DNA of 43,799 nucleotides from an uncultured Bacilli bacterium (GTDB taxonomy: Bacteria > Bacillota_I > Bacilli_A > RF39 > UBA660). The stretch is from contig CANRFG010000007.1 of NCBI GenBank assembly GCA_947629815.1, positions 1 through 43,799 of the forward strand, read 5' to 3'. Shown one piece after another: positions 23,782 through 33,075 of the stretch; positions within the stretch are counted from its first letter, which is position 1, and each line of letters opens with the position of its first letter. The position numbers and the translations under genes were made by a program. The notes beneath the pieces are model-generated. The model saw only the letters and a list, made by a program, of their open reading frames with translations. It was not told the origin of the DNA and made no database searches.

Positions 23782-23805
23782 CACCTACTTAAGTATGGTG
23801 TTTTT
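23782..23805 (+). terminator. Hairpin with T-run behind the small peptide
   Basis: CACC-TACTTAAGT-ATGGTG stem followed by TTTTT. Either a first terminator or part of the RNA fold: AAAAGCACCTA here can also pair with TAGGTGTTTT at 23647, competing with the end-to-end repeat. Confidence 0.5.
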
Positions 23806-23828
23806 CAAAGACAAAATAAATTTTGGAT

Positions 23829-23868
23829 AGAGATTAACACCTAACATAGAAAGTGTATCTCTTTTTTA
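23829..23868 (+). terminator. Terminator of the small-peptide transcript
   Basis: AGAGAT(TA)ACAC / GTGTATCTCT followed by TTTTT. The left arm and loop include the 3' member (AACACCTAAC, 23836-23845) of the long-range repeat. Confidence 0.7.
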
Positions 23869-23869
23869 T

Positions 23870-24108
23870 TGTATGTGATTTCTCACATCTGTATACATGG
23901 TAACATATTTTTTTATACGAATCAATATGTTTAATTAGACATTTTTTTTATTATAATTTTTAATATTACTATAATAATGTAGTATAAATGTTTTTTTTAA
24001 ATATTTTATTTAAAGTGAAAGTGTTTTTGAATTCCTTTATTGATATATATAATAATATATCTCTAATATGTAAAGTTTTAAACTTTTTTAAGTTTATGAT
24101 AAAAAATG
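23870..24108. other. AT-rich intergenic region before pgk
   Basis: About 240 bases with no ORF of note. Visible: a small ATGTGA-TTTC-TCACAT hairpin at 23873-23888 and two overlapping foldbacks at 24072-24096 (AAAGTTT/AAACTTT, then TAAACTT/AAGTTTA), which may end upstream transcripts. Several TATAAT-like words occur, as expected in such sequence. Confidence 0.5.
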
Positions 24109-24117
24109 TGCTATAAT
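24109..24117 (+). promoter_or_regulatory. Extended -10 promoter of pgk
   Basis: TG-C-TATAAT with no good -35. The ATG lies 35 bases downstream. Confidence 0.6.
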
Positions 24118-24151
24118 TGTTATGTATATGTCATATATTAAGGAGAATATT

Positions 24152-25342
24152 ATGAAGAAGACAATTCGTGATTATGATTTAAACAATAAAAAAGTTATTA
24201 TTAGAGTTGATTTTAATGTACCTATAAAAGATGGTGTTATTTTAGATGATAATAGAATAAAAGAAAGTTTAAAAACTATTAATTATGCAATAGATAATAG
24301 TGCAAAAGTAATATTATTATCACACCTAGGTAGAATAAAAACAGAAGAAGATAAAATTAAAAATACACTAGAACCTGTAAGTAAAAGATTAAGTGAATTA
24401 TTAGATAGAAAAGTAATATTTGTAAAAGAAACAAGAGGTAAAAAATTAGAAGAAATAATAAACAACATGAATAAAAAAGATGTTGTCTTAATTGAAAACA
24501 CTAGATATGAAGATTTAATAAATAAATGCGAAAGTTCAAATGATAAAGAACTAGGAAAATATTGGGCAAGTTTAGGAGATATATTTATAAATGATGCATT
24601 TGGAACTTCTCATAGAGAACATGCATCTAATGTTGGAATTGCGAGTAACCTTCCAAGTGGTATAGGATTCCTTGTTGAAAAAGAATTAAATATGCTTCTT
24701 CCTACTATAAAAGAGCCAAAAAGACCTTTTACTGTAATACTAGGTGGTTCAAAAGTAAGCGATAAAATAGGAGTGATAAAAAATTTAGTACAAATAGCCG
24801 ATAATATTTTAATAGGTGGAGGAATGGCTTTTACATTTTTAAAATCCTTTGGACTTCAAGTTGGTTCATCACTAGTAGATAATGATAACATTGAATTTTG
24901 TAAAGACATGCTAGAAAAATATAAAGATAAAATAATACTTCCAATAGATGTTGTAACCTCAGATGAGATATCAGAAAATTCAAATTCAAAAGAATGTTTT
25001 ATAAGTGATATTAAAAATGATGATATTGGACTTGATATAGGAAAAGAAACCTTAAAATTATTTAAAGAATATATAGATAGTAGTAAAACTATTATTTGGA
25101 ATGGGCCAGTAGGTATGTTTGAAATAGAAAAATTTTCAAATGGAACAAAACAATTATTAGAAATGATTTCAAAAACAGATTCTTTAACTATAATAGGTGG
25201 TGGAGATACTGCATCTGCTGCAATAAATTTTGGATATAAAAATTCTTTCTCACATATTTCAACAGGTGGAGGAGCAACATTAGAATTATTAGAAGGAAAA
25301 ACTTTACCAGGAGTTGAAGTTATAGATGAGAAAGAAGCTTAA
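24152..25342 (+). CDS. pgk: Phosphoglycerate kinase
   Basis: 396 residues from ATG 24152 (after AAGGAGA). RVDFNVPIKDG at the N-terminus, LLSHLGR, EHASNVGIASNLPSG, the nucleotide-binding GGSKVSDKIGVI and the closing STGGGATLELLEGKTLPGVEVI. Transfers phosphate from 1,3-bisphosphoglycerate to ADP. The 3' end overlaps the next gene by 17 bases, so pgk heads a three-gene operon with a flippase-like protein and a glycosyltransferase. The track's ATG at 24122 would add an unlike ten-residue lead. Confidence 0.96.
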   Translation: MKKTIRDYDLNNKKVIIRVDFNVPIKDGVILDDNRIKESLKTINYAIDNSAKVILLSHLGRIKTEEDKIKNTLEPVSKRLSELLDRKVIFVKETRGKKLEEIINNMNKKDVVLIENTRYEDLINKCESSNDKELGKYWASLGDIFINDAFGTSHREHASNVGIASNLPSGIGFLVEKELNMLLPTIKEPKRPFTVILGGSKVSDKIGVIKNLVQIADNILIGGGMAFTFLKSFGLQVGSSLVDNDNIEFCKDMLEKYKDKIILPIDVVTSDEISENSNSKECFISDIKNDDIGLDIGKETLKLFKEYIDSSKTIIWNGPVGMFEIEKFSNGTKQLLEMISKTDSLTIIGGGDTASAAINFGYKNSFSHISTGGGATLELLEGKTLPGVEVIDEKEA

Positions 25343-26339
25343 AAGTAAGTTAAATTACCTATTACTTATAATAATTACAATTATAGTTTTGTATTTTTCA
25401 TTAAAAGATAACTTTGAAGTTACAATAAATGAATTTAAAAACATAAACTTTATTTGGTTTTCAGTAGGAGTATTGTTTATAATAATTTATTGGTTATTTA
25501 GAACATTATCAATACATTCATTTATAACTACTGTAAAAAAAGATTTTACCTTTTTTCGTTCATTTAAATTAATGATGACGACAATATTTTTTGATGGGGT
25601 AACGCCATGTTCATCTGGTGGACAACCCTTTCAAATTTATTATTTAAAAAAACATGATATACCAATTGTAAAAGGCACTAACATAGCCATACAAAACTTC
25701 ATTGTATTTCAGGTTGCGCTTGTTTTAATAGGTTTGGTAGCGATTGTATCAAATTTTATATTCCATATATTTCCAGCTAGTAATATATTAAAAGGATTAG
25801 TTATACTAGGATTTATAATAAATTTAGCTGTTACAGTAGGTCTATTTTTAATAGCGTTCTTAAAAAGATTTAATAAATTTATATGCAAAATAGTAATAGG
25901 TTTACTTCATAAATTAAAAATAATAAAAAATAAAGAAGAAACAATAGAAAGATTTAATAAATATGTATATGAATTTAATTTAGGAGCAAAAGAATTAATA
26001 AAAAATAAAAGATTACTTATAAATGGGGTAATATATAATATAATGGCACTTTTATGTTATTATACAATTCCTATAGTAATTTTATTTTCAATGAGTGATT
26101 TTTCAAGCATAAATTTATTTTATACAATAGTCACATCAGCATATGTAATGTTAATAGGGTCATTTGTACCAATTCCAGGTGGTAGTGGAGGCTTAGAATA
26201 TGGTTATATTGCTTTCTTTGGAAATTTTATACAAGGTGGTAAATTAACAGCTTCAATGTTACTTTGGAGATTTACAACTTATTATTTAGGAATAATAGTA
26301 GGTGCAGTAATAATGAATATTAAAGAAAAGAGAAATTAA
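25326..26339 (+). CDS. YbhN/LPG-synthase-TM family membrane protein
   Basis: 337 residues with about eight membrane helices. Family segments: DGVTPCSSGGQPFQIYYL and VPIPGGSGGLEYGY. This family (the membrane half of MprF and the YbhN proteins) includes lipid flippases and lipid-modifying enzymes; the exact substrate is unknown. It overlaps pgk and is followed one base later by a glycosyltransferase, which suggests glycolipid work in the same membrane. Confidence 0.85.
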   Translation: MRKKLKSKLNYLLLIIITIIVLYFSLKDNFEVTINEFKNINFIWFSVGVLFIIIYWLFRTLSIHSFITTVKKDFTFFRSFKLMMTTIFFDGVTPCSSGGQPFQIYYLKKHDIPIVKGTNIAIQNFIVFQVALVLIGLVAIVSNFIFHIFPASNILKGLVILGFIINLAVTVGLFLIAFLKRFNKFICKIVIGLLHKLKIIKNKEETIERFNKYVYEFNLGAKELIKNKRLLINGVIYNIMALLCYYTIPIVILFSMSDFSSINLFYTIVTSAYVMLIGSFVPIPGGSGGLEYGYIAFFGNFIQGGKLTASMLLWRFTTYYLGIIVGAVIMNIKEKRN

Positions 26340-26340
26340 T

Positions 26341-27561
26341 ATGAGAATAGGAATATTTACAGATACTTATCCACCATATATTAATGGCGTTTCAACAAGT
26401 ATATTAATGCTTCAACATGCACTAGAAAAACAAGGACATCAAGTTTTTGTTGTAACCGTTAATAATGAAAAAATGTCATATAAATATGAGGATAATAACA
26501 AAATAATAAGAATACCTGGTATTCCAACAGGTATATATGATTATAGATTAACAGGAATATATCCATTTAAAATAATAAGTAAAATAAAAAAATGGAACTT
26601 AGATGTTATACATTCACATACAGAATTTGGTGTAGGTACTTTTGCTAGAATAATTGCTAAACAATTTGGAATACCACTTGTACATACATATCATACTATG
26701 TATGAAGATTATGTTCATTATATAACAAAAGGATATTTTGATGGAGCAAGTAAAAAAATAGTTGAATATTTGACAAAATTTTATTGTGATAAAACAACTA
26801 CTGAATTGATAGTACCAACTAAAAAAACATATGATTTATTTAAGCAAAAATATAAGTTTGATAGAAATGTACATATAGTTCCAACAGGAATAGAAATAGA
26901 AAAATTTTATAAAGAAAATAATAAAGTAAAAGAAATAAACGAATTAAAAGAAAAACTAGGATTAAAAAAAGAAGATTTTGTTATAATCTTTGTAGGAAGA
27001 ATAGCAGAAGAAAAAAATGTACCATTTTTATTAGATGCACAAAATACATTATATAAAAAATATAAAAATTGCAAATTACTTGTTGTTGGAGATGGACCAG
27101 ATTTATCAAAATTAAAAAAACAATATTCGAAAAATCCATCAATAATTTTTGTAGGTAAAGTGCCTTTAGATAGTATACAAAAATATTATCTATGTTGTAA
27201 TGCTTTCGCAACTGCATCTACTACTGAAACACAAGGACTAACAGTTATAGAAGCATCAGCAGCTTCAATAGTACCTGTATGTATAAATGATGAAAGCTTT
27301 ACATCTGTTGTAATAGACGATTTAAATGGAAAAATATTTAATAATAAAAGAGAATATATAAAAATAATGGAAGAACTTATCAACGATAAAGATAAGCTTA
27401 ATAGATTATCAAAACAAGCAAGAGTTAGTAGTGAGGCATATTCATCAAAATATTATGCAAACAGAGTTTTAGATGTTTATAACATGGCTATTAAATCAAA
27501 GAATAGCAAAAAAGGTTTTTTATCAAAATTAAGAGAAAAAAAAGAAGTAAGAGAAGATTAG
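26341..27561 (+). CDS. GT4-family glycosyltransferase, probable diacylglycerol glucosyltransferase
   Basis: 406 residues, GT-B fold. N-terminal RIGIFTDTYPPYINGVSTSI with the acceptor-side HSHTEFGVG and HTYHTMYEDYVHY; C-terminal nucleotide-sugar domain with VGRIAEEKN and the E-x7-E type STTETQGLTVIEA. The N-terminal pattern is like monoglucosyl-diacylglycerol synthases of Acholeplasma and low-GC Firmicutes, so a membrane glycolipid product is likely; this is inferred. Confidence 0.82.
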   Translation: MRIGIFTDTYPPYINGVSTSILMLQHALEKQGHQVFVVTVNNEKMSYKYEDNNKIIRIPGIPTGIYDYRLTGIYPFKIISKIKKWNLDVIHSHTEFGVGTFARIIAKQFGIPLVHTYHTMYEDYVHYITKGYFDGASKKIVEYLTKFYCDKTTTELIVPTKKTYDLFKQKYKFDRNVHIVPTGIEIEKFYKENNKVKEINELKEKLGLKKEDFVIIFVGRIAEEKNVPFLLDAQNTLYKKYKNCKLLVVGDGPDLSKLKKQYSKNPSIIFVGKVPLDSIQKYYLCCNAFATASTTETQGLTVIEASAASIVPVCINDESFTSVVIDDLNGKIFNNKREYIKIMEELINDKDKLNRLSKQARVSSEAYSSKYYANRVLDVYNMAIKSKNSKKGFLSKLREKKEVRED

Positions 27562-27575
27562 TAAGTAAAAAATAT

Positions 27576-27606
27576 GAAGTTGTAGAAAAAAGCAACTTCT
27601 TTTTAG
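27576..27606 (+). terminator. Terminator of the pgk operon
   Basis: GAAGTTG / CAACTTC stem followed by TTTTT. Confidence 0.8.
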
Positions 27607-27610
27607 TTTT

Positions 27611-27627
27611 TTCGACAATTTTCGACA
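27611..27627 (-). promoter_or_regulatory. Tandem Spo0A boxes upstream of spo0A
   Basis: Two TGTCGAA heptamers on the minus strand (27611-27617, 27621-27627), exactly 10 bp apart, so on one face of the helix. TATAAT at 27672-27677 is the likely -10 for spo0A. Suggests that Spo0A controls its own gene. Confidence 0.65.
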
Positions 27628-27707
27628 AAACTAGAGCATTTTTGCTATAGTTAAAATAAGTATTTAGGTAGTATAATATATGTTGTCAATAGAATAGGAG
27701 AAAATAT

Positions 27708-28469
27708 ATGATTAGATTATTAATGGTAGATGATAATGTAAATTTAGTTAATATGGTTTGTGAGTATTTTAAAGATAAAGAAAATATATCTGTTGATTTT
27801 ATCGCACATGATGGTAAAGAGGGAATAGAACTAATAGAAGAAAAACAAAATGAATATGATGTTATATTATTAGATTTAATAATGCCTAAAAAAGATGGAT
27901 TATATGTGTTAGAAGAAATGAAAAAAAGGGGAATAAATAAAAATGTAATAGTAGAAACAAGTTATAATACACAAGATGTAATAAAACAAGTTTCAGATTA
28001 TGGTGTAAATTATTTTATATTAAAACCATTTGAATTAGATGATTTAGAACAAAGAATAATTAATTTATCTAATAGAAAAGAAGATTCTAAAACTTTAGAT
28101 TTTTATCATAACAATTTACAAGTTTCAATAACAAAAATACTTCATGAATTAGGTATTCCTTCACATATAAAAGGATACCAATATATAAGAGAAGGGATAA
28201 GTATAATATTTGAAAGACCAGAAACTATTGGTGGAATAACTAAAGAATTATATCCAGAACTTGCAAGTAAATTTGATACTACTGTATCAAGAGTTGAAAG
28301 AGCTATAAGACATGCTATTGAAGTTAGTTGGAATAGAGGAGATTGGAGCTTAATGGAAGAAATATTTGGACATAGTGTTGATATTGATAAGGCAAAACCA
28401 ACTAATTCTGAATTTATAGTTACTGTTGCAGATAAATTAAGATTAGAACATTACAAAGTTAAAAATTGA
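27708..28469 (+). CDS. spo0A: Stage 0 sporulation protein A
   Basis: 253 residues. Receiver domain (1-120): acidic pocket VDDN, phospho-acceptor Asp in [13 protein letters not shown] and the Lys of ILKPF. C-terminal Spo0A DNA-binding domain: [24 protein letters not shown] and [22 protein letters not shown], the diagnostic recognition helix. Master switch of sporulation. Ends in TGA, showing that UGA is a stop here. No spo0B or sensor kinase is nearby. Confidence 0.97.
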   Translation: MIRLLMVDDNVNLVNMVCEYFKDKENISVDFIAHDGKEGIELIEEKQNEYDVILLDLIMPKKDGLYVLEEMKKRGINKNVIVETSYNTQDVIKQVSDYGVNYFILKPFELDDLEQRIINLSNRKEDSKTLDFYHNNLQVSITKILHELGIPSHIKGYQYIREGISIIFERPETIGGITKELYPELASKFDTTVSRVERAIRHAIEVSWNRGDWSLMEEIFGHSVDIDKAKPTNSEFIVTVADKLRLEHYKVKN

Positions 28470-28476
28470 TAACTGG

Positions 28477-28500
28477 GACTAAAATTTAGTCTTTTTCTTT
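28477..28500 (+). terminator. Terminator of spo0A
   Basis: GACTAAA / TTTAGTC stem followed by TTTTTC. Confidence 0.75.
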
Positions 28501-28541
28501 ATAAAAAATCATTAATGTGTTAAAATAAATATGGTGATGAT

Positions 28542-30035
28542 ATGAAGACATTTGTACTTTGCATATTAGATGGTGTAGGAATAAGAAAAGAAGAAAAAGG
28601 TAATTCTGTTTTACTTGCAAATACACCTACGCTTGATTATTTATTTAAAACATATCCTAATAGTTTACTACAAGCAAGTGGTACTAGTGTTGGGTTACCT
28701 AGTGGTCAAATGGGTAATAGTGAAGTTGGACACTTAAATATAGGAGCAGGTAGAGTTGTATATCAACCATTACAATTTATAACTAAAAATATAGAAGATA
28801 AAACATTTTTTGAAAATAAGAATTTACTTGATGCAATAGAACATTCTAAAAAAAATAATTCGAAACTTCATATTTGTGGATTATTAAGTGATGGTGGGAT
28901 ACATTCACATATGAAACACTTATTCGCACTTTTAGATATGTGTAAAAAAGAAAACATAACTAATGTTTATCTTCATCTTTTTACAGATGGTAGAGATACA
29001 TTACCAAGATGTGCATTAAAGTTTTTTGATGAACTAAATAAAAAAATAAAAGAAGTAAATATTGGAACAATTGCTACTATATCAGGTAGATATTATGCTA
29101 TGGATAGAGATAATAATTATGATAGAATTAAAAAATCTTATGACGCAATAGTATTTGGAAACGCTAAAAAATATGATAATTATACTGATTTATTAAATGA
29201 TAATTATTCAAATAATATAGATGATGAATTTATAATACCGGGTGTTATAGATAGTAATGGAACTATTGAATCTAAAGACTCAATTATTGTATTTAATTAT
29301 AGACCAGATAGATTAAGAGAACTTTTTTCATCTATTACTAATAAAAATTTTAACTTTTTTGAAACAAAAAAATTAGAAGATATTAAATTAGTTACAATGA
29401 TGCCTGTAAGTAGTGAAGTAATATGTACTAATGCTTATAATCTTCCTGTATTAGAAAATACATTAGGAGAATATATAAGTAATAAAGGATTAAAACAATT
29501 AAGAATTGCAGAAACAGAAAAATTCGCACATGTTACTTATTTCTTTGATGGTGGAGAAGATAAAAAATTAAAAAATTGTGATAGAATTTTAATACCTTCG
29601 CCTAAAGTTGCTACATATGATTTAAAACCTGAAATGAGCGCATATGAAATAACAGATACTTTAATAAATAAAATTGAAAACTATGATTTAGTAATATTAA
29701 ATTATGCTAATGGAGATATGGTAGGTCATACAGGTAATTTAGAAGCCTCTATAAAAGCAGTTGAAACATTAGATGATTGTCTTAAAAAGTTACATGATAA
29801 AATTAAAGAAATAGATGGTAATTTATTAATAATAGCAGACCATGGTAATTGTGAATATATGATAGATGATGATGGTAATAAAGTTACAAGCCATACGACT
29901 TCTTTAGTGCCATGTATATTATGTAATAATAATTATAGTTTAAAAGATGGTGCATTATGTGATGTTGCGCCTACTATTTTAAAAATTATGAATATTGATA
30001 TACCAAAAGAAATGACAGGTAAAAGTTTAGTTTAA
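28542..30035 (+). CDS. gpmI: 2,3-bisphosphoglycerate-independent phosphoglycerate mutase
   Basis: 497 residues, alkaline-phosphatase-like fold with two Mn sites. CILDGVGIR at the N-terminus, catalytic Ser in GQMGNSEVGHLNIGAGR, HTDGRD-like FTDGRDTLPRCAL, and DHGNCEYM / SHTTSLVP near the end. Interconverts 3- and 2-phosphoglycerate; the Mn/pH-sensitive type is the one typical of spore formers. The promoter seems to be an extended -10 (TGTTAAAAT). Confidence 0.96.
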   Translation: MKTFVLCILDGVGIRKEEKGNSVLLANTPTLDYLFKTYPNSLLQASGTSVGLPSGQMGNSEVGHLNIGAGRVVYQPLQFITKNIEDKTFFENKNLLDAIEHSKKNNSKLHICGLLSDGGIHSHMKHLFALLDMCKKENITNVYLHLFTDGRDTLPRCALKFFDELNKKIKEVNIGTIATISGRYYAMDRDNNYDRIKKSYDAIVFGNAKKYDNYTDLLNDNYSNNIDDEFIIPGVIDSNGTIESKDSIIVFNYRPDRLRELFSSITNKNFNFFETKKLEDIKLVTMMPVSSEVICTNAYNLPVLENTLGEYISNKGLKQLRIAETEKFAHVTYFFDGGEDKKLKNCDRILIPSPKVATYDLKPEMSAYEITDTLINKIENYDLVILNYANGDMVGHTGNLEASIKAVETLDDCLKKLHDKIKEIDGNLLIIADHGNCEYMIDDDGNKVTSHTTSLVPCILCNNNYSLKDGALCDVAPTILKIMNIDIPKEMTGKSLV

Positions 30036-30043
30036 GGAGATTT

Positions 30044-30370
30044 ATGACAAAATATATTAAAAAATTTACTTTAGATTTAGAAAATAAAATAAAAGATAAT
30101 TACAAATTTAATTCAAAAGAAATATCTATAATAAGAGAAAAAATAAGTGATTTTCAACATGAAAGATTAATACATTTATTAGTAACTTTATTTTATACAA
30201 TTTTTACTTTTATAATTCTTGCTTTAAGTTACTTAAATAGTCTTTTCATAATACCTTTCTTTATTTTAATTGTATTTTTAATTTTTTATGTGAGACATTA
30301 TTTTTTCCTAGAAAATTCTGTACAATATATTTATACTTTATATGACAAAATAATTAAAAATAATAATTAA
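30044..30370 (+). CDS. Unknown small membrane protein
   Basis: 108 residues: a charged N-terminal helix of ~45 residues, two membrane helices with a short turn (LIHLLVTLFYTIFTFIILALSY, FIIPFFILIVFLIFYV) and a short tail. Good AAGGAG ribosome site 8 bases behind gpmI, so probably in its operon. No family recognised. Confidence 0.7.
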   Translation: MTKYIKKFTLDLENKIKDNYKFNSKEISIIREKISDFQHERLIHLLVTLFYTIFTFIILALSYLNSLFIIPFFILIVFLIFYVRHYFFLENSVQYIYTLYDKIIKNNN

Positions 30371-30381
30371 GGGGTTATTTT

Positions 30382-30951
30382 ATGGATAAAGTAAAAGTAA
30401 AGTATTATGGAGATAATGGTGTTTTTTATGAATTAAGAATTCCAAAAAATTTGAATTGGTTTATTATAAGTCGTTATTTTAATGAAAATAATAATGATTA
30501 TGAGGCAGTTCATCTTATTTATAATGGAAATATAATATTTAATAGTTATTCATATAAAAAAGATGAAAAAGTTAAAAAAATTTATAGTAAAAATGAGAAA
30601 TGGGAAATTCAAAAAGTTTTTGCTCATGATTTATTAAAGAGTCTTGGTATTAATTCTTTTACTTTGCAAATTTTAGATAAACTACAATTTGATATTAATT
30701 ATATAAAAATGAAATATTGGTATATTTATTTAAATAGTAAAGTATATCACTTGGATAAAAATTTAAAATGCAATAACAAATATGAAACATATGATATTTT
30801 ATATAACGCTGCTAATTTAGGTAGATTATATATAAACAATGGTAATGTTTATATTGAAGTAAACAAAGGTAATAGATTTGATATATTATCTTTATTTAAA
30901 GCTAAAACAAATGAAATAGGTAATCATAAGAAGTTTTTACTTTTTAAATAA
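30382..30951 (+). CDS. Unknown 189-aa protein
   Basis: No family recognised. Soluble, rich in Tyr, Asn and Lys, with short beta-strand-like stretches (KVKYYGDNGVFYELRI, HLIYNGNIIFNSY). Start after AAGGGG, 11 bases behind the small membrane protein gene, so likely co-transcribed. Confidence 0.6.
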   Translation: MDKVKVKYYGDNGVFYELRIPKNLNWFIISRYFNENNNDYEAVHLIYNGNIIFNSYSYKKDEKVKKIYSKNEKWEIQKVFAHDLLKSLGINSFTLQILDKLQFDINYIKMKYWYIYLNSKVYHLDKNLKCNNKYETYDILYNAANLGRLYINNGNVYIEVNKGNRFDILSLFKAKTNEIGNHKKFLLFK

Positions 30952-30996
30952 ATTTACATGTAATTTTTATGGTAAATTATATTATTTTTAAAAATC

Positions 30997-31024
30997 TTGA
31001 CAAAGAAATAAAAAGTGATAAAAT
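30997..31024 (+). promoter_or_regulatory. Promoter of the second GDPD gene
   Basis: TTGACA (30997-31002), a 16-base spacer and TAAAAT with an upstream TG (extended -10). Confidence 0.65.
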
Positions 31025-31052
31025 AATCGTTGTTTAGAAGTGAGGGGTAAAT

Positions 31053-31892
31053 ATGGTTGAAAATATTAAGATATTAGGTCATAAAGGAAATCAAGGATTT
31101 GATGTAGAAAATTCTTACGATGCAATAATGAATTGTTCAACTTCAAAAGATATAGATGGAGTAGAATTATACATAAGACCAACTTTAGATGATAAAATAG
31201 TTGTAATGCATGATTCAACAATAAATGGGTATAAAGTTCAAAATTTGTCTTTTAATGAATTAAATAAAATGCAATTTAAAACAAAAAGTATTGATGTATT
31301 CCTTCAAAGATTGTTTAATTTAGCAAATATAGATAGATACTTTTTTAATAGATATGGTTGTTTATCTGGACAACATTGTAGTATAGAAAAATTTGATAGA
31401 ATTATAAAAAATTTTTCTAAAGATAAGCATATGCTTATAGAATTAAAATGTTCACTACAAGAATATTCAGGATTAAAACAAGAAAAATTTGAACAAAATG
31501 TTGTGGAACTATTACAAAAGTATGATTACAAAAATAGAAATTTAGCTATACAAAGTTATAATTATAATGCACTATTTAGAATAAAAGATAAATTACCAGA
31601 TTTAAATGTGGTAACGCTTATAAATAAATACTCTAATTTTAATACATTAGATATGGGATTTGATGGTGCGAATATAAAATATAATTTAATAAATGAAAAT
31701 GCAATAGAAAAAATCATTAAAAATAAGATGTCATTGTATTCATGTGATGATAAAACACCTAGACCTCATTATAGAAAAGCAAACTTTATTTCTAAAGAAT
31801 ATGGAAATGAAATAAAAAATGGTGAATTACCTTTCTATGTTATAACTGATTTCCCATTAAAAGTAAAAGAGTATATAAAAATAAAAAAATGA
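31053..31892 (+). CDS. Divergent GDPD-family protein
   Basis: 279 residues with a GDPD barrel: GHKGNQGFDVENSYDAI, GVELYIRPTLDDKIVVMHDSTING, LIELKCS, YVITDFP. Two core positions differ from active enzymes: the usual HRG is HKG, and the second metal ligand of GVE-x-D (Asp) is Tyr (VELYI). The MHD histidine stays. Activity may be altered or lost, unlike the intact paralogue at 9050. Own promoter and terminator. Confidence 0.75.
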   Translation: MVENIKILGHKGNQGFDVENSYDAIMNCSTSKDIDGVELYIRPTLDDKIVVMHDSTINGYKVQNLSFNELNKMQFKTKSIDVFLQRLFNLANIDRYFFNRYGCLSGQHCSIEKFDRIIKNFSKDKHMLIELKCSLQEYSGLKQEKFEQNVVELLQKYDYKNRNLAIQSYNYNALFRIKDKLPDLNVVTLINKYSNFNTLDMGFDGANIKYNLINENAIEKIIKNKMSLYSCDDKTPRPHYRKANFISKEYGNEIKNGELPFYVITDFPLKVKEYIKIKK

Positions 31893-31921
31893 AATTAAAA
31901 AAAATTAATTTCTTTTTTTTC
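31891..31921 (+). terminator. Terminator of the second GDPD gene
   Basis: GAAATTAA / TTAATTTC stem followed by eight T. Confidence 0.85.
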
Positions 31922-31953
31922 TTATAAATTATATAATGTAAATGGTGATTCAA

Positions 31954-33042
31954 GTGGTAAAATCAATATATATTCATATACCTTTTTGTAATAATATTTG
32001 TACATATTGTGATTTTTGTAAAATGTATTATAACAAAAAATGGGTAGATAACTATTTAAAAGAATTAGAAAAAGAAATATATAAAAATTATAAAAATGAG
32101 ATAATTAATACATTATATATAGGTGGTGGGACACCTACTTGTTTAAATTTAGAACAACTACAAAAATTATTTAATATTATAGGAAAAATAAAAAAAAGTA
32201 AAAATATAGAATTTACTTTTGAATGTAATATAGAAGATTTAAACGAAGAAAAATTAAAATTTTTATTTAATAATGGTGTAAATAGATTAAGTATAGGTAT
32301 TCAAACATTTAATGAAAAATATTTAAAATTTTTAGGTAGAAATTATAAAAAGAAAGATATAGTAAAAAACATTTCTTTAGCTAAAAAGATAGGATTTAAA
32401 AATATAAATGTAGATTTAATATATGCAATTTATGGTCAAACAATAAAAGATGTAGAAAAAGATATAGAAAATATAATAAAATTAGATATAAATCATGTAT
32501 CTACTTACTCATTAATTATAGAAGAAAATACAAAAATATACATAGATGGAATAAAAAATATAGATGAAGATATCGACTATGAAATGTATAAACTTATAAA
32601 TAAAAAATTAAAACAAAATGGTTTTATACATTATGAAATAAGTAATTATTGTAAAAGGGGATATGAATCTAAACATAATTTAAACTATTGGAATAATAAT
32701 GAATATTATGGATTTGGACTTGGTGCAAGTGGATATGTTAATAATATTAGATATGAAAATACAAGAAATTTAAACAAATATTTAACTGGTAATTATATAT
32801 ATTGTAAAAATGAAATATCATATAAAGAAAAAATGGAAAATGAATTTATACTAGGTTTTAGAAAAATAAAAGGAATTAATAAAAAAGAGTTTAATAATAA
32901 ATATACAAATATTAAAGATATAAAACAAGTTAAAGAATTATTAGAAAGTAAGCAATTACTTGAAAATAAAAATAACATATACATAAATCCAAAATATTTA
33001 TATACACAAAATCAAATACTTGTTAATTTCATTGATACTTAA
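31954..33042 (+). CDS. hemW: HemW-like radical SAM protein
   Basis: About 362 residues. Radical SAM cluster motif CNNICTYCDFC (CxxxCxxC plus the extra Cys of the HemN/HemW group), IGGGTPT, SIGIQTFN and DLIYAIYGQT. HemW proteins are heme-trafficking or SAM-binding relatives of coproporphyrinogen oxidase; no heme synthesis genes are nearby. The start is uncertain: ATG 31942 lacks a ribosome site, while GTG 31954 follows GGTGAT, so I use the latter. Confidence 0.85.
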   Translation: MVKSIYIHIPFCNNICTYCDFCKMYYNKKWVDNYLKELEKEIYKNYKNEIINTLYIGGGTPTCLNLEQLQKLFNIIGKIKKSKNIEFTFECNIEDLNEEKLKFLFNNGVNRLSIGIQTFNEKYLKFLGRNYKKKDIVKNISLAKKIGFKNINVDLIYAIYGQTIKDVEKDIENIIKLDINHVSTYSLIIEENTKIYIDGIKNIDEDIDYEMYKLINKKLKQNGFIHYEISNYCKRGYESKHNLNYWNNNEYYGFGLGASGYVNNIRYENTRNLNKYLTGNYIYCKNEISYKEKMENEFILGFRKIKGINKKEFNNKYTNIKDIKQVKELLESKQLLENKNNIYINPKYLYTQNQILVNFIDT

Positions 33043-33075
33043 GCATAAATGTGTTAAAATGAGATAGGTGGTAGT

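Noticed and set aside
23695-23844. 49-codon ORF overlapping the 23-aa peptide in another frame
   Set aside because: Its ATG lies only two bases after AGAGG, too close for initiation, and it ends inside the terminator stem.
27667-27695. Sigma-H-type promoter for spo0A
   Set aside because: AGGTAGT and GAAT can be lined up, but the start would then fall at or inside the coding region.
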